Positions 1-10,640 of a stretch of 64,000 nt of DNA are shown here, one piece after another. The stretch is from Rachycentron canadum. Lineage: Eukaryota; Chordata; Actinopteri; Carangiformes; Rachycentridae. Position numbers and translations under genes: made by a program. The DNA is taken from the NCBI GenBank assembly GCA_038496675.1, contig CM076666.1:8446795-8510794 (forward strand), read 5' to 3'. Position 1 is the stretch's first letter; every line of letters starts with the position of its first letter. The notes beneath the pieces were generated by a model. It saw nothing but the letters and a program-made list of their open reading frames with translations, did no database searches and was not told where the DNA came from.

Positions 1-2031
1 AATTACAACCTTTTGAACCCGGCAGAAAACAGCGCATTCATCATCCTTGCTTCACAAAATATAATTAAGCTGTATTTTCTGGGAGTGAACTCGTGATCTC
101 ATATGACAGCACGTATCATGCTCACTACTAGGTCAATCAGAGCAGCTCGCGAGCAACAGTGTCCTTCGCTGTAACATTGTTGTAGAGCACAACTAAGTGT
201 GTTTGGATTAGAGCCCAGTCTTTCTAACCCCAAAACCATGGGATTCACACAGGAACATTTTCATATTCTTATTCTAAATCTCACCTTTCTTTTTTCCTTG
301 CATGAGTGTTCGAAACCAGATTTTTCAAACTCTTAAGTGCACAAAAGTTGCTCATTTTAGTCTGATGGAGGAAATAAACCAATGTGTTGGGAATGAAATC
401 CTAAAATTTAAAAAGAAAAAAAAAGTGTTATATTAACATTTAAATATATCAAACATCCATTAAGTTTGTTTGTTTATCTACAAATTCATTTAAATTAAGT
501 TAACTTTTTAGTCCACTTTGGAGGAAGATAGATGATCTGCACAGGACCGGTCTGAACCACTTGTGAGTAGATGTGAGAGAATTGGTGAAATTATTTTCAA
601 TTGCTTTAATGTGCAACTTTAAAAATGACTCTTTTCCTACAAGTGGTTCTTCCGTGAGATCCACTGAGAGGTTAAAACAAGCTGTAGCAGAGCCAAAAGC
701 AAACCAACGGGGAGATTTTGTTTTGCACGCAGCAAGTCAGGCTGTTAAATCCAGCGTCATGAATGAATTTATGAACCCCGACGTGTTTCGGAACTGGTCG
801 TAACACAGCGTGTCATCATATATTCTGAATTAAATCCTCTTTGTATTGTGCGTTCTTTGTGTCCTGCTGTGCCTAAGCAGAAAGTCAAGCGTCTGATATG
901 TCTAGATTTTCTGCTTTCTCTCTTAAGTGTCTTCTCAAATGCTGCTCCTATTGTAAATCGGCTGCAAGCCTGTGTGAATGAAGGCAAAATCAGTTTATGC
1001 ACATTACGCAACTACAACAACAACAACCACAAAGGTAAGTTATTTTATCTCTTTTTCGGTGTCATTTATGATCATCAATAAATCAATAAAGGCTCCAAAC
1101 CTTGACAACAGGATGATTTGTGATCATCAGAGCACCACAAAGCCCCCTGCTGCTGCTGCTGCTGCTGCTGCTATGCAGTCACTAAGGGCCCAGACAGTCT
1201 GCGGCAGGTAATGTAGTACTAAAAACCACTGATGCAACTTTTCATCCTCATTGCTCTCAGCACTCCAAGCAAGGTGACGGCAGCAATCATTGCAGTCCTT
1301 TGTTATTGCCCCTCATACAGAGCAATGCATTCCCATTAAGATCATAAAGATGATCCTACGACTGACTCCTCAGCCGATTTTCATGCCGAGGTGCATCTTG
1401 TCTGCATCTTGACTTTCCCCGGGGGATCAGTGGCACAGCCTCTCTCTATTCTTCAGTTCACCTTTACAGATTAGCTGCTGCTGATGTTCGGAGCCTGTGT
1501 TGTCAGTTCACTTTTTTTTTAAATTAGGGGATCTCATATATTGTGAAAAAAAAAAAAAAATCAATGCTCTTTTGTCCCCTGTGTGGGCTTAAGAATGAGC
1601 AGTAACACAGTAATTGCAATTTACAGGTTATTTGCTGCTTTATGCTTAATGGAAAATAATAGCTTAGAGTCTGTGGGTGGTTTATTATAGTTTCTAAAAT
1701 TACTGTGCGATTATACAGAACTCCAGCTTTGGAGGCATTAAAAACAAAGTTTCTCACAAACACAAACTTTATTATTATCTGATTTAATATCTAAAAACTT
1801 GCCACAGCATTGCAACCACAAAAGATAAAGCAAATCTAGCGATGTTGAGAAGGAATCATGTTCTGATTTCATTTTATTTTTTTCTTTTCTCCCCTCCCTG
1901 ACATTCAGCCTTACTGTGACAGAGGACAAAGGGGCACCGTCAGACGCCACGTGCACGTGGCTGACGGGCCGTAGACGCGCGCGCGCGCACACGGCCCGCA
2001 GCCTGAGCAGCGCGTGCGTTTCTGTGCTCAC
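1..2031. other. tnks intron 3 (no coding exon seen)
   Basis: This is sequence downstream of the third tankyrase exon in transcription order. I see no ankyrin-repeat exon on the minus strand here, so exon 4 must lie beyond the left edge. The stretch holds a short CTG/CAG run near 1147-1172, poly-A/T tracts and an alternating GC run (cgcgcgcgcgc) near 1976-1988, just after the exon 3 donor. The short open frames here have no family resemblance and look like chance. Confidence 0.6.
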
Positions 2032-4446
2032 CTATGCAGACGTCTATCTTGCCCTTGATGGCAGCTTCGTGCAGCGGCGTGTAGTTCCAGTTGTCTCGAG
2101 CGTTGGGGTCGGCCCCCTGACACAGCAACAGGGACACCACCTGACAACAGCATATACAGAACATCGGCATTCACTCTTTATTTGGCACAAAAAAAAAAAA
2201 AGATGCTACTTTTCTAATAGGTGTGTCGTGTCCTCAACTACCGGCAACGTTAAGCCAAGTTGTGTAGTTTTATTATCACTAGATAAAGTTCAACTGAGAC
2301 TAATTTGAAATTTTGGGATGCCAGTGCCAATATTCGGGACTGGAGATAGTTAATTTTTTTCCTCATTTTTTTCAGATAAAAATGAAACTCTCTTTCCGAC
2401 AAAACCAATTTTTAAGTTAACAAAATACTTGCCAGCGCTTTAGTGGTAAATGTTGCCTTAACAAAACTGTGGCAGGTCACACTCCAGGAGCCTGGGTCCC
2501 CATTTAAAGAAAAGCATGTATGATTTAACAGTGAGGATAAAAGGCTGGGAATCAGGTTATGCCTTCAGTGTTTATTAGTCTTTATTATTGAAGGCTCTGG
2601 ACACATTTCAGTCCAGTATTGGCAAAGTCACCCACCACACTTTTGGTTCAGGTGTTCAAATCGCACTTGAGCCAAAAAAAAAAAAAAAAAACGACTGTTT
2701 TCAGCTGTCAGTGGTTTTCGGTGTCTTCAGTCTCATCACTGTTTGACCGTGATGTTGCAGAGAGCTCCCCGGCAGAGCTGCGGTTAATGGTAATAATCCA
2801 CAGCACCGGCGGACACCGGGGACGACCGGGATATTAAAGCGGCGCGATCTCTAAGGCTGACTGTGCATTTCACAGGCGACCGAAACCCAACACTGTGCAG
2901 ATTTGGACAGTTTAATCTCTTTTAAACAGGCAACAACAAAAATATTAATAATAATAATAATAATAATAATCCACGCGGAACATATAAGTGGCAGAATCAA
3001 CAAACGGAAACCACGGAGGTCCCCGCGTCGAGCCTCACCTCAGAGTGGCCGAACGAGCAGGCGTTGTGGAGCGGGATCAGACCCCCGTCGTCCCGGGCGT
3101 GTACATTAGCGCCCGTCTGGAGTAGGTGGTCCACCACGTCCTTCCGCCCAAAGCCTGAGACAAAAGCAGACATTCAACATGAACTACTCATTGATACTGT
3201 CCACCATCGTTGGCCTTTATCCTCTATTTTTATGTGTATCTCGATTCTTTTTTTTTTTTTTCCAATCAACGACTTGTTCTAATTTCTCTTTTGGGCCTTT
3301 TTCTTTTTTTTCTCCTTCTCCTTCTTCGCTGGTTTGTTTGTATTGTGAAGCTCGTGTAGCTTCGTGGGGGATCGGCCCTGGGTCGAGCTGCTGAGGGTTA
3401 GGAAAACAGCTGTGCGTGTTTTTATTTTGTTTTGTTTTTTTGGTCTGAAACAGAGGAGGTGCGTTTAATGACCATTTGAATCATTTTGCCTCTTTGACCC
3501 GAGACCTTTGCGCTTTGCTTGTGGCAAAAATGAACACACTCCATTTCGATGAAAGCCAAAGGCAATGTTTTTGGTTTTTTGTTTTGTGCCTGTTGTAAAT
3601 GTAATTTGATATGTATTATGTGGCATTAATAGATAAGACTGAGCTGTCGAAGCTGTTGTGTTGTTGCCCTGTCCTTCTACACAAAACACCTTGTGATAAC
3701 ATCCAGCTGCTGCCATATGTACAGATCACTGTCTGTTTTTTGACACTATCGAAATAGGACGTGTGAAGTGCAGGATGGGCCCCTCGCGGCCCCTTGTTTT
3801 AAGATAATTCAGTTTGAGGAAATGTGCCTGCCCGGCTAATACAACAACACCACAGTCAGACCTGGAACTGAAACACGCATTTAAACATATTTCCAATAAA
3901 TGTTACGCAATTCTTTGAAATACTTTCCAGACGCCCAACAAACAAAATGCAAGTCAAGTCTTTTAACAGTCAAATGGGCACAAAGGGAAAGAAAAGTTGG
4001 AAATTGCCTTTGGCAGCTAAAATAAACAGATATTTGCTTAGAATTAAACTAAATCGTGAAGGAAAGAGTGGATCTAACAGGGTAACTGTGATGATACATT
4101 GAATATTAACTGATCTGTTGCTCTTGTCCGCCAGCATCGCCCTGAAAACTTGTGCTGAGAGTCACAGCTGATGGGCCAGAGATCGTGATCTGATCATGCA
4201 GCTCCACAGCTGCACAAACAGCCTGACACTGAGGCTCCTGTTTGTTTAGGGTGTGATTTGTGTTTATTGTTACCTGCAGCGAAATGCAGGGGGGTCGATT
4301 TGCGTCCTGCCATGTCTTTGGCGTTCACGTTCACCGCATCCACGAGTTTTTTCACCCTGGAAACATCCCCGTTTCGACAGGCTTCAAACAGCTCCCTGAA
4401 AGCCCCGTTTGCACCTCCACCTCCGCCTCCACCTCCACCTCCGCTG

Positions 4447-4490
<44 letters not shown>

Positions 4491-4829
4491 CGGGTTACCG
4501 CTACCCGAGTCGGGCGTGGAGCCAGGGCTGGTCCCGCTGCCCTCTGTGGTGGTCGGGGAGCTAGCGCTGCTGCTAGCGCTGCTGCCGCTGAGGGCCAGAG
4601 CTGGAGAGGAGGTGGCGGTGGTGGTGGCGGTGGTGGTGGTGGGAGAGGCCGGGGCTGCTTCACCGTCAGCCACGTTCTCCATCGCTGCTCCGCGGGAAAG
4701 CGGGGTGGCATCGTCGGGGGCGGCCGGCGGAGAGCCAGGAGGGCTGACGGGGACAGAGGAGCCGCGGGGCGGGGAGGGCAGCAGGGAGCTTGGCGGTTGC
4801 TGCTGAGAGCAGCGACGAGGCGTCGCCAT
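2032..4829 (-). CDS. tnks: tankyrase 1, 5' part (coding exons 1-3; partial)
   Basis: Tankyrase is a poly-ADP-ribosyltransferase whose ankyrin clusters bind axin, TRF1 and other partners (known for the family). Three minus-strand coding exons are visible: 4274-4829, 3039-3154 and 2032-2140. Exon 1 starts at ATG 4829 in a good context (AAAATGG) and encodes MATPRRCSQQQ, a low-complexity Ser/Thr/Pro/Ala/Gly region with poly-Ser and poly-Gly runs, then the first ankyrin unit (ELFEACRNGDVSRVKKLVDA). Exons 2 and 3 continue it (GRKDVVDHLL; SLLLCQGADPNARDNW). Junction phases agree (1, 0, 1). The long disordered N-terminus and the LLLCQGADPN string fit TNKS1 better than TNKS2. The SAM and catalytic PARP domains are off the left edge. 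An upstream in-frame reading runs to 5018 but lacks family similarity, so I chose 4829. Confidence 0.92.
2141..3038 (-). other. tnks intron 2
   Basis: The intron is bounded by donor GTGAGG after exon 2 and acceptor TTGTCAG before exon 3. It contains a (TAA)n run near 2946-2970 and a poly-A tract at about 2673-2690. A GTTCAAATCGC string just before that poly-A could be the remnant of a tRNA-derived SINE, but no full element is recognisable. Confidence 0.6.
3155..4273 (-). other. tnks intron 1
   Basis: The intron lies between the exon 1 donor (CTGCAG/GTAACA) and the exon 2 acceptor (TGTCTCAG/GC). I see poly-T and pyrimidine-rich tracts near 3248-3320 but no coding exon, RNA gene or mobile element. 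Confidence 0.6.
4443..4489 (-). repeat. CAG/CTG trinucleotide tract coding poly-Ser in tnks
   Basis: About 15 CTG units on the plus strand read as AGC codons on the minus strand. They give a poly-serine run followed directly by a poly-glycine run (ACC/GGT codons, 4413-4442) just before the first ankyrin repeat. Tankyrase-1 N-termini are known to carry homopolymer runs, so the position is normal. The pure codon tract suggests recent slippage. Confidence 0.9.
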
Positions 4830-5535
4830 TTTCACAACACAACAGTCCCCACTAGCAACAAAAACACTGCTGACAGTTTCCTGCCAAGGAAAACCAAACT
4901 TCCGCTCGGGTGGACAGGGATTACTGAGCCCGGCCGCGTCTCCGGGGAAGGTCTCACACTGCGATACCAGGACACAGGACATTTCAGAATAAATATCTAA
5001 ACATGTGGTTTCGCCCAATTTTCACCCAACATCTTAACTAAATATACCAAATAAAACGCATCATTCATTGTACCGAGGGTCATTTGAGTTGTGTTTAACC
5101 AAGATACCATACATGCCATTTTCTTTGGCTGGTGGTGTTTTGTTTTTTGTTTTTTTTAAATGTCTAATCTAATATTTTGTTTAGGACACATGCTTCATAC
5201 TGGGCAGAAGCAAAGAAAGAAAAAAAATGAAGTTGGAAATTTTTAAGGATGTGAACTTCAGCCTTAACATCACACACAGCTTTACATCTTCACAGCAACA
5301 AAGAGCACTGATCTGGATGAAGGGCTGAGGAAGACTGTGATTATTAATGTTAATGTGTGTGAAATCATTTTAGCCTAACGTGATGTATTTGATCAGCTGA
5401 CTGATGTCAGTCGGCCTTGCTAAAAACAATGTTGCCATCTAGTGGAGACCAATGTTAATGAAGAAAGACACAACAATTCAGTAGCGGGGCCCACCCTGCA
5501 CAGGGCGCCTACGGGTAATGCACTGTAATGTAATG

Positions 5536-5690
5536 TGTATGTCTTGGGACTGTGGGAGGAAGCCGGATTATCCAGAGGGAAACTCATGCAGGCACAGGGA
5601 GATCATGCACAACTCAACACAGAAAGGCCCCAGGCCCCGGGGTTTGAACACAGAATCTTCGAAAGTACAAACCACTGTAACACCATGCCG
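5536..5690. repeat. dispersed teleost repeat (SINE/LINE-tail type)
   Basis: The segment reads like a degraded copy of a repeat found across fish genomes. It has a 'gggactgtgggaggaagcc' block, then 'aactcaacacagaaaggcc', a 'ggggtttgaacacag' block and a 'caccatgccg' end. The copy is diverged and has no clear target-site duplication. The family name is from memory and was not checked against a repeat library. Confidence 0.65.
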
Positions 5691-5718
5691 CAGAATGATA
5701 TGGGCCATGTGTATAGCT

Positions 5719-5764
5719 GTGTGTGTGTGTGTGTGTGTATGTGTGTGTGTGTGTGTGTGTGTGT
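5719..5764. repeat. (GT)n microsatellite
   Basis: A run of about 23 GT units, interrupted once by a TA step, directly follows the dispersed repeat. Confidence 0.95.
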
Positions 5765-6993
5765 CATTAGCACTGTGAAGTTTTACAGCTTTACTTCTAT
5801 GTGCTTCATGGGGTTAAATTCTGACAAAACATAATGCCAAGTGTCTCTGTATGAACTAGACACGTTCTTTACTGTAACCAATGTGATTCACAGTATACTA
5901 AATTTACATACAGTATATGATGAACACAGTTTACACTCTTACACTGTTGAATAGTGAATAACCACTCGAGGAACCTATTACTGTGTGCCGTTGGTATTTC
6001 AGTCTTTCTTTGTTTCCATGAACCATATTCACCAATTATAACATCTTGTAAATGCATTATGCAATTAATTGTACAGTGATCTTCAACAGACATGCACTGA
6101 CTCATTAGATAAAATACATGCAGCATTGCTGTGACACTCACTCCAGAATAAAACCTGGAAAGCAGATAAATCTAATTAATATAGGTTGCATTGAGATCTA
6201 AATTAGCTTTTTCAAGCATCACCAAGGGGCCAGAATAAAACTTTGATACAACAATAAATAACAGTATAACCAGGACAACTGTGACACACAACAAATAACA
6301 TGTAACACATCAGAGTAACATGCAGTTAGTGTAGAGACAATATCCTCTTACTGTGAGTTTACTATGACCAAACTGATTTTTTTCAAAACTGTGCAGAAAA
6401 ATGAAAAAATGATATTCAAAAGCAAACTATACCCAAGTATTATATTTCCATTAATTTAAAAAAAAAAAGTTTGGGGATGAAGTAAAAGTTAAGTTTGTTA
6501 GAAGTTACAAAAGTCCATTCTTGTCAATGTAATGAAAAAAATCCTTCTATGTCATTGTAATGAGAAATCTTCTTGAAATAATGATGTAGTATCACAAAAT
6601 AAAGACAAGTGTTCTCAGTACTTTGACGAAGGCATTCCTTCACAAAGTCATGTATCTTCGATCTTTCTTTCATTGCTATTGGAAAAGGTATGAGGACACA
6701 TGAGCCAATGCAAATTTTGAGAATGTTTCTCATTATTTGAGATAATTAGTCATGTTTTCCCATCACATTGGCAGAAATGGATCACATGAGGGAAGGGAGG
6801 GAGGGACAGATAGATTTTCCACAAGCTGAACAGTTGATCATGTTATACCTGCTACAACAGTGACTCAGCTTGAAGGAGGTTTAACAGAGGACTGGCATCA
6901 GGGGAAAAGTATGCAAAGTTGGTTGGTTGGTTAGTTCACATACCTGTCATACTTCCTAAGATTGTTATTTCTGTGTCAAAGCTCTCATACCTG

Positions 6994-7396
6994 CCCCCCC
7001 CCCCCCCCCCCCCCCCCCCCNNNNNNNNNNNNNNNNNNNNNNNNNNNNNNNNNNNNNNNNNNNNNNNNNNNNNNNNNNNNNNNNNNNNNNNNNNNNNNNN
7101 NNNNNNNNNNNNNNNNNNNNNNNNNNNNNNNNNNNNNNNNNNNNNNNNNNNNNNNNNNNNNNNNNNNNNNNNNNNNNNNNNNNNNNNNNNNNNNNNNNNN
7201 NNNNNNNNNNNNNNNNNNNNNNNNNNNNNNNNNNNNNNNNNNNNNNNNNNNNNNNNNNNNNNNNNNNNNNNNNNNNNNNNNNNNNNNNNNNNNNNNNNNN
7301 NNNNNNNNNNNNNNNNNNNNNNNNNNNNNNNNNNNNNNNNNNNNNNNNNNNNNNNNNNNNNNNNNNNNNNNNNNNNNNNNNNNNNNNNNNNNNNNN
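6994..7396. other. poly-C run and assembly gap
   Basis: A run of 27 C residues (6994-7020) ends at a block of 376 N (7021-7396). Sequence resumes with an ACC repeat. The gap size is whatever the assembler assigned. Open frames crossing it are artefacts. Confidence 0.97.
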
Positions 7397-8834
7397 ACCA
7401 CCACCAAAAAAAATAAAACAGCAAAAACTACACAAGCTTTAAAGTCAGTAACAGCTCTTGGTAAGTGGTCCTGAGGCCGCTAAAAACTAAACTGCAGATG
7501 CCATTGCCAGTGTGCGCTACACAAATGGCATCAAAACAGTGTCTCACCATTTCCCACTGGAAAAAAAAAACAAAAAAACAGATCTTTATTTGTTAGTTTT
7601 TCAAATAAAAGACATTGGAGTTGCTATTTTGGTGACTCAAAGTTTTGCAGTTGACAAAACTTGTCATACTGGAGTAGAAAGCCATTGTGGTGTTGATGGA
7701 TGATCACCACTAGAAGCTCAGCATCTGTCTGTTAAGTGTTTGTTCTCATGTTGATGTCAGTGTGTCAGTCTCACTCTGATGCTGCTTTCAGGGTCGTGCG
7801 CTCGAAGATGTCATGAGAGCTGTTCACGTTGAGGGGTTTGAGCACAGAGAACGTCAGCCTCTAAAGACACCAAATAAGCATTTGTGACTCAATTACTCTT
7901 GTGGGAAACCTCTGAGAAAGAGAGAATGAGGGAAGAAGAGAACAGAGTAAGACACAGAGGCAGAGACATGTTTGAGCTGAAGGATCTTGCAGAACCACAT
8001 TCTTTGTCAAATAGAATTCTCACACAGCCGTGTTGTTTTTATTCAAATCTCAGAGTCTGGCTTGTTGTACTAAAGCTCATAGTAATGAACTTTTATAATA
8101 ATAAGAAACAGGTCTTTCTGGAGCTGAGACCCATCAATAAGAGATTATGAACATTTTAATCATTAACCTTTGGTGCTTAGGTTGTGTGTTTTTCTTTGAT
8201 TGTATTAATTGCAGCCCTGTCACCAACCCAACCCTCACCACATCTTTAAACACTCAATAATAATCGGTTTTCCTATTGTGTAAGCCTATCACTGGAAAAC
8301 CAAACTTTTCTTAGTCCAAAAATGCTAAATATCCAAATATGTTGTGGTCTATCAATAAATAGTGCTGAATTGCTATTTATTTCATCAACATCAACAGCTA
8401 TGAAACATGTATTTTATGCGGTTTGTGTGGGAGCCTGTCATGTAAAGCACAACAACTTAAGGTTTGTAGATGTTTAACTCATTTTTCTTATTTTGAAATT
8501 TGAGCAGGCTGGTGATACAGACGCGCCTTTCACTGGCTGATCTTTTTCTTGTCGTTTATCACATATCAAACATTTGCATGATAACAGCCTCGTCGAAACT
8601 ACCCTCTCCCCTTTCTTTGCAGTTGCGGGTGAGGACGGAAAGGCTCTCACCCGCGATGCGCACGGCGCGCAACCACACCTGTCCTGTGGCGCACAGGTAC
8701 GGCTGAAGCCACGCCCACCGGCGGGTTTCAGTCAGACTTGTTTTTTAAGACCAGCTGTTGTGGCTGTCAAAACACCCCTGACTTTATTACTACAGTCAGT
8801 TTTGGGAGGAACACACACATCAACAGCAACAACC

Positions 8835-9662
8835 ATGCCGAGCCGATCAGCGGAGGAGTGGATCCGGCTATCCCTGCGCACCCCGGGCATCCTGATCTTC
8901 GGGATGGTCTTGGCTCCATGTGGCTGGATCCTGGACCTGACCGCCACTGTGGCACCAAACTGGAGGACGATCCACGAGATCCCCAACACGCCGCCAACCG
9001 AGTTCATCCAGCAAGGCATCTGGGAGATCTGCAGGAGCACCGAGAGCTCCCCGAGGGCAGAGTGCGGCCTGGAGGACACCACATACTTCGGCAATCAGAT
9101 CATCGAGGTCGCGAGGGGTTTGATGGTGGCCTCCCTCATCGTGACTCTAATCGGGTTGGCCGTGGCCATCCCGGGGGTCCGCTGCTGGAAAGACAGGCCG
9201 AACTGGATAGTGGCCGGCCTGGGCGGACTGTTGATCTTCCTCTCAGGCGTCATGACCATCATACCCATCGCCTGGTACACCCACATCATCGAGGAAATCT
9301 CATCCGTGTCCCCGCTCGCTCAAGTGAGGGTCGGCTACTGCATCGTCCTTGGATACATCGGCGGGATATTTGAAATCCTGGGCGGCTTCGTCATGTTCAT
9401 CGGGATCTGCCGTTGCTGCGGAGGAAAGAACCGAGGAGAGATACGGGTGGAGGAGGTCACGGGTAACCGGTTCAGGCGCCAGAACCCTCCGCCGAGACAC
9501 ATTCACGTGCCGACCCTGGACCGGGCCAGGAGCAGCGCCAGCAGCGTCCCTTACTCCAAGGAGTCCATGGATGATGATGTGTCCTTCCCCCGGGCCAAGA
9601 GCCCCGCACCTCGGTCTGTCAACACCTCCTACAGCGGCAGACCTTACGATGCCGACCTATGA
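8835..9662 (+). CDS. cldn23: claudin-23, intronless
   Basis: Claudins are four-pass tight-junction proteins that set paracellular permeability. This 275-residue single-exon frame matches claudin-23 in its start region: RTPGILIFGMVLAPCG, then LTATVAPNWR, closely follow the human MRTP...GMVLAPCG and LTGTLAPGWR pattern. Four hydrophobic segments lie near residues 15-38, 93-115, 125-147 and 167-195. The first extracellular loop carries the claudin signature in the form W...GIW..C...C, with Ile instead of the usual Leu of GLW. The cytoplasmic tail is long (about 80 residues), Arg/Ser/Pro-rich and ends YDADL. Start: ATG 8835 follows CAACC; the frame is open further upstream to 8574 but without an in-frame ATG that fits the family. 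A claudin-23 paralogue cannot be excluded. Confidence 0.88.
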   Translation: MPSRSAEEWIRLSLRTPGILIFGMVLAPCGWILDLTATVAPNWRTIHEIPNTPPTEFIQQGIWEICRSTESSPRAECGLEDTTYFGNQIIEVARGLMVASLIVTLIGLAVAIPGVRCWKDRPNWIVAGLGGLLIFLSGVMTIIPIAWYTHIIEEISSVSPLAQVRVGYCIVLGYIGGIFEILGGFVMFIGICRCCGGKNRGEIRVEEVTGNRFRRQNPPPRHIHVPTLDRARSSASSVPYSKESMDDDVSFPRAKSPAPRSVNTSYSGRPYDADL

Positions 9663-10640
9663 GAAGCGCATCCTCCACATCTGGAGACACACAAAAAGCT
9701 CACAGGGAAAGGACAACAACTTGAGGACGGACGTGTCTATTGGCGATACAACTGAAGGTGGAAAATGTTCCAGAAAGAAGCAATGGTAATTACATAGAGA
9801 CTTTACAGCATTATAAATCAAGACCACTGCAGTAAAACAATAATATTGTGGAAGAAGTTCTTACCATAAACTAATACCATAAATTACTTCAAAGTCACTG
9901 TACACTCACTGCTGAATGGTTAATGTAAGATCATAGGGTAATATTTCAGTGGCATCAAGAGATCAAATAGCTTAGATACAATAAAATAGTTGTAAACCCA
10001 CTCTGAAGTGAAGCAGAATCACTTTACATGCCTCTCTGAGTATTATAGTGTTTCACCAGTATGGCAGGAATAAATTACTTGAAGGCATGTGTCTATAAAA
10101 GAAGAATATGTTTTATGTTTGATTGACAGAGGCCTTGGCTGTGGTTAAATATGGCCCCAGATGAGCCTCATTATGGGCTTAGTTTCATTATTATTTTAAT
10201 ACTGACAGATGTGCGCCTCAAGCTGTGCAGTTAGGGAGTATTACAGTAGAGAGAGGTGGATATGAAGGAAGTCTGGAGAGTGAAGGATTCTGTGTTTCTC
10301 TCGCAGTGAATCGTGGGCAGAAAAGACTCCGTTTCATAAACCTGAGATAAAATGATGTGTAGGTGAAGTTTGCCTTGTCTACCTTTACATTCTGCAAATT
10401 ATGCTGAACTTCATTTGTAAATAGTAATTTTTAAGAACGTTTCCTACATCCGTCTTTTTTTACTATAACGCATGAACCTTTTTTCTCTTTTCTGATTTTA
10501 TTGAAAATACTGTATTCTTATGCACTTTACTATGGTGGCCAGCCTTTTATATGTCACCTGTTTAGGTTATCAACATTGTCTTTAATGCTCTGTGATACAA
10601 GTGCTGTTTTATTAAATGTGCACTGTGTCTGTGAATAATG
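9663..10640 (+). other. probable claudin-23 3'UTR
   Basis: AT-rich non-coding sequence follows the claudin stop codon. An ATTAAA at 10611-10616, followed by a GT-rich stretch (cactgtgtctgtg), is the best candidate polyadenylation signal. It would give a 3'UTR of about 0.95 kb. Confidence 0.5.

Larger units (their letters stand above)
4830..8834. other. intergenic region between tnks and claudin-23
   Basis: The two genes diverge from this region. It is mostly AT-rich, with no supported exon. It holds the tnks 5'UTR and promoter side (GC-rich just above 4830), a dispersed repeat near 5536-5690, a (GT)n microsatellite at 5719-5764, a poly-C run ending at a gap (7021-7396), and the claudin upstream sequence. 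A short GC-rich segment at 8620-8720 with E-box-like CACCTG motifs is the likeliest claudin promoter or 5'UTR. No TATA box is evident. Confidence 0.55.

Noticed and set aside
4258..5000. Long plus-strand frames opposite tnks exon 1 (poly-Leu, poly-Ala)
   Set aside because: They are the antisense of the AGC and GGT codon runs in the tankyrase exon; composition alone explains them.
6919..7474. Open frames running through the N block at 7021-7396
   Set aside because: They consist of poly-C/G translation plus unknown bases and have no coding evidence. The same applies to frames across 54418-54807.
8574..8834. In-frame N-terminal extension of the claudin gene
   Set aside because: It has no suitable ATG and is unlike any claudin; the family N-terminus begins at the 8835 ATG.
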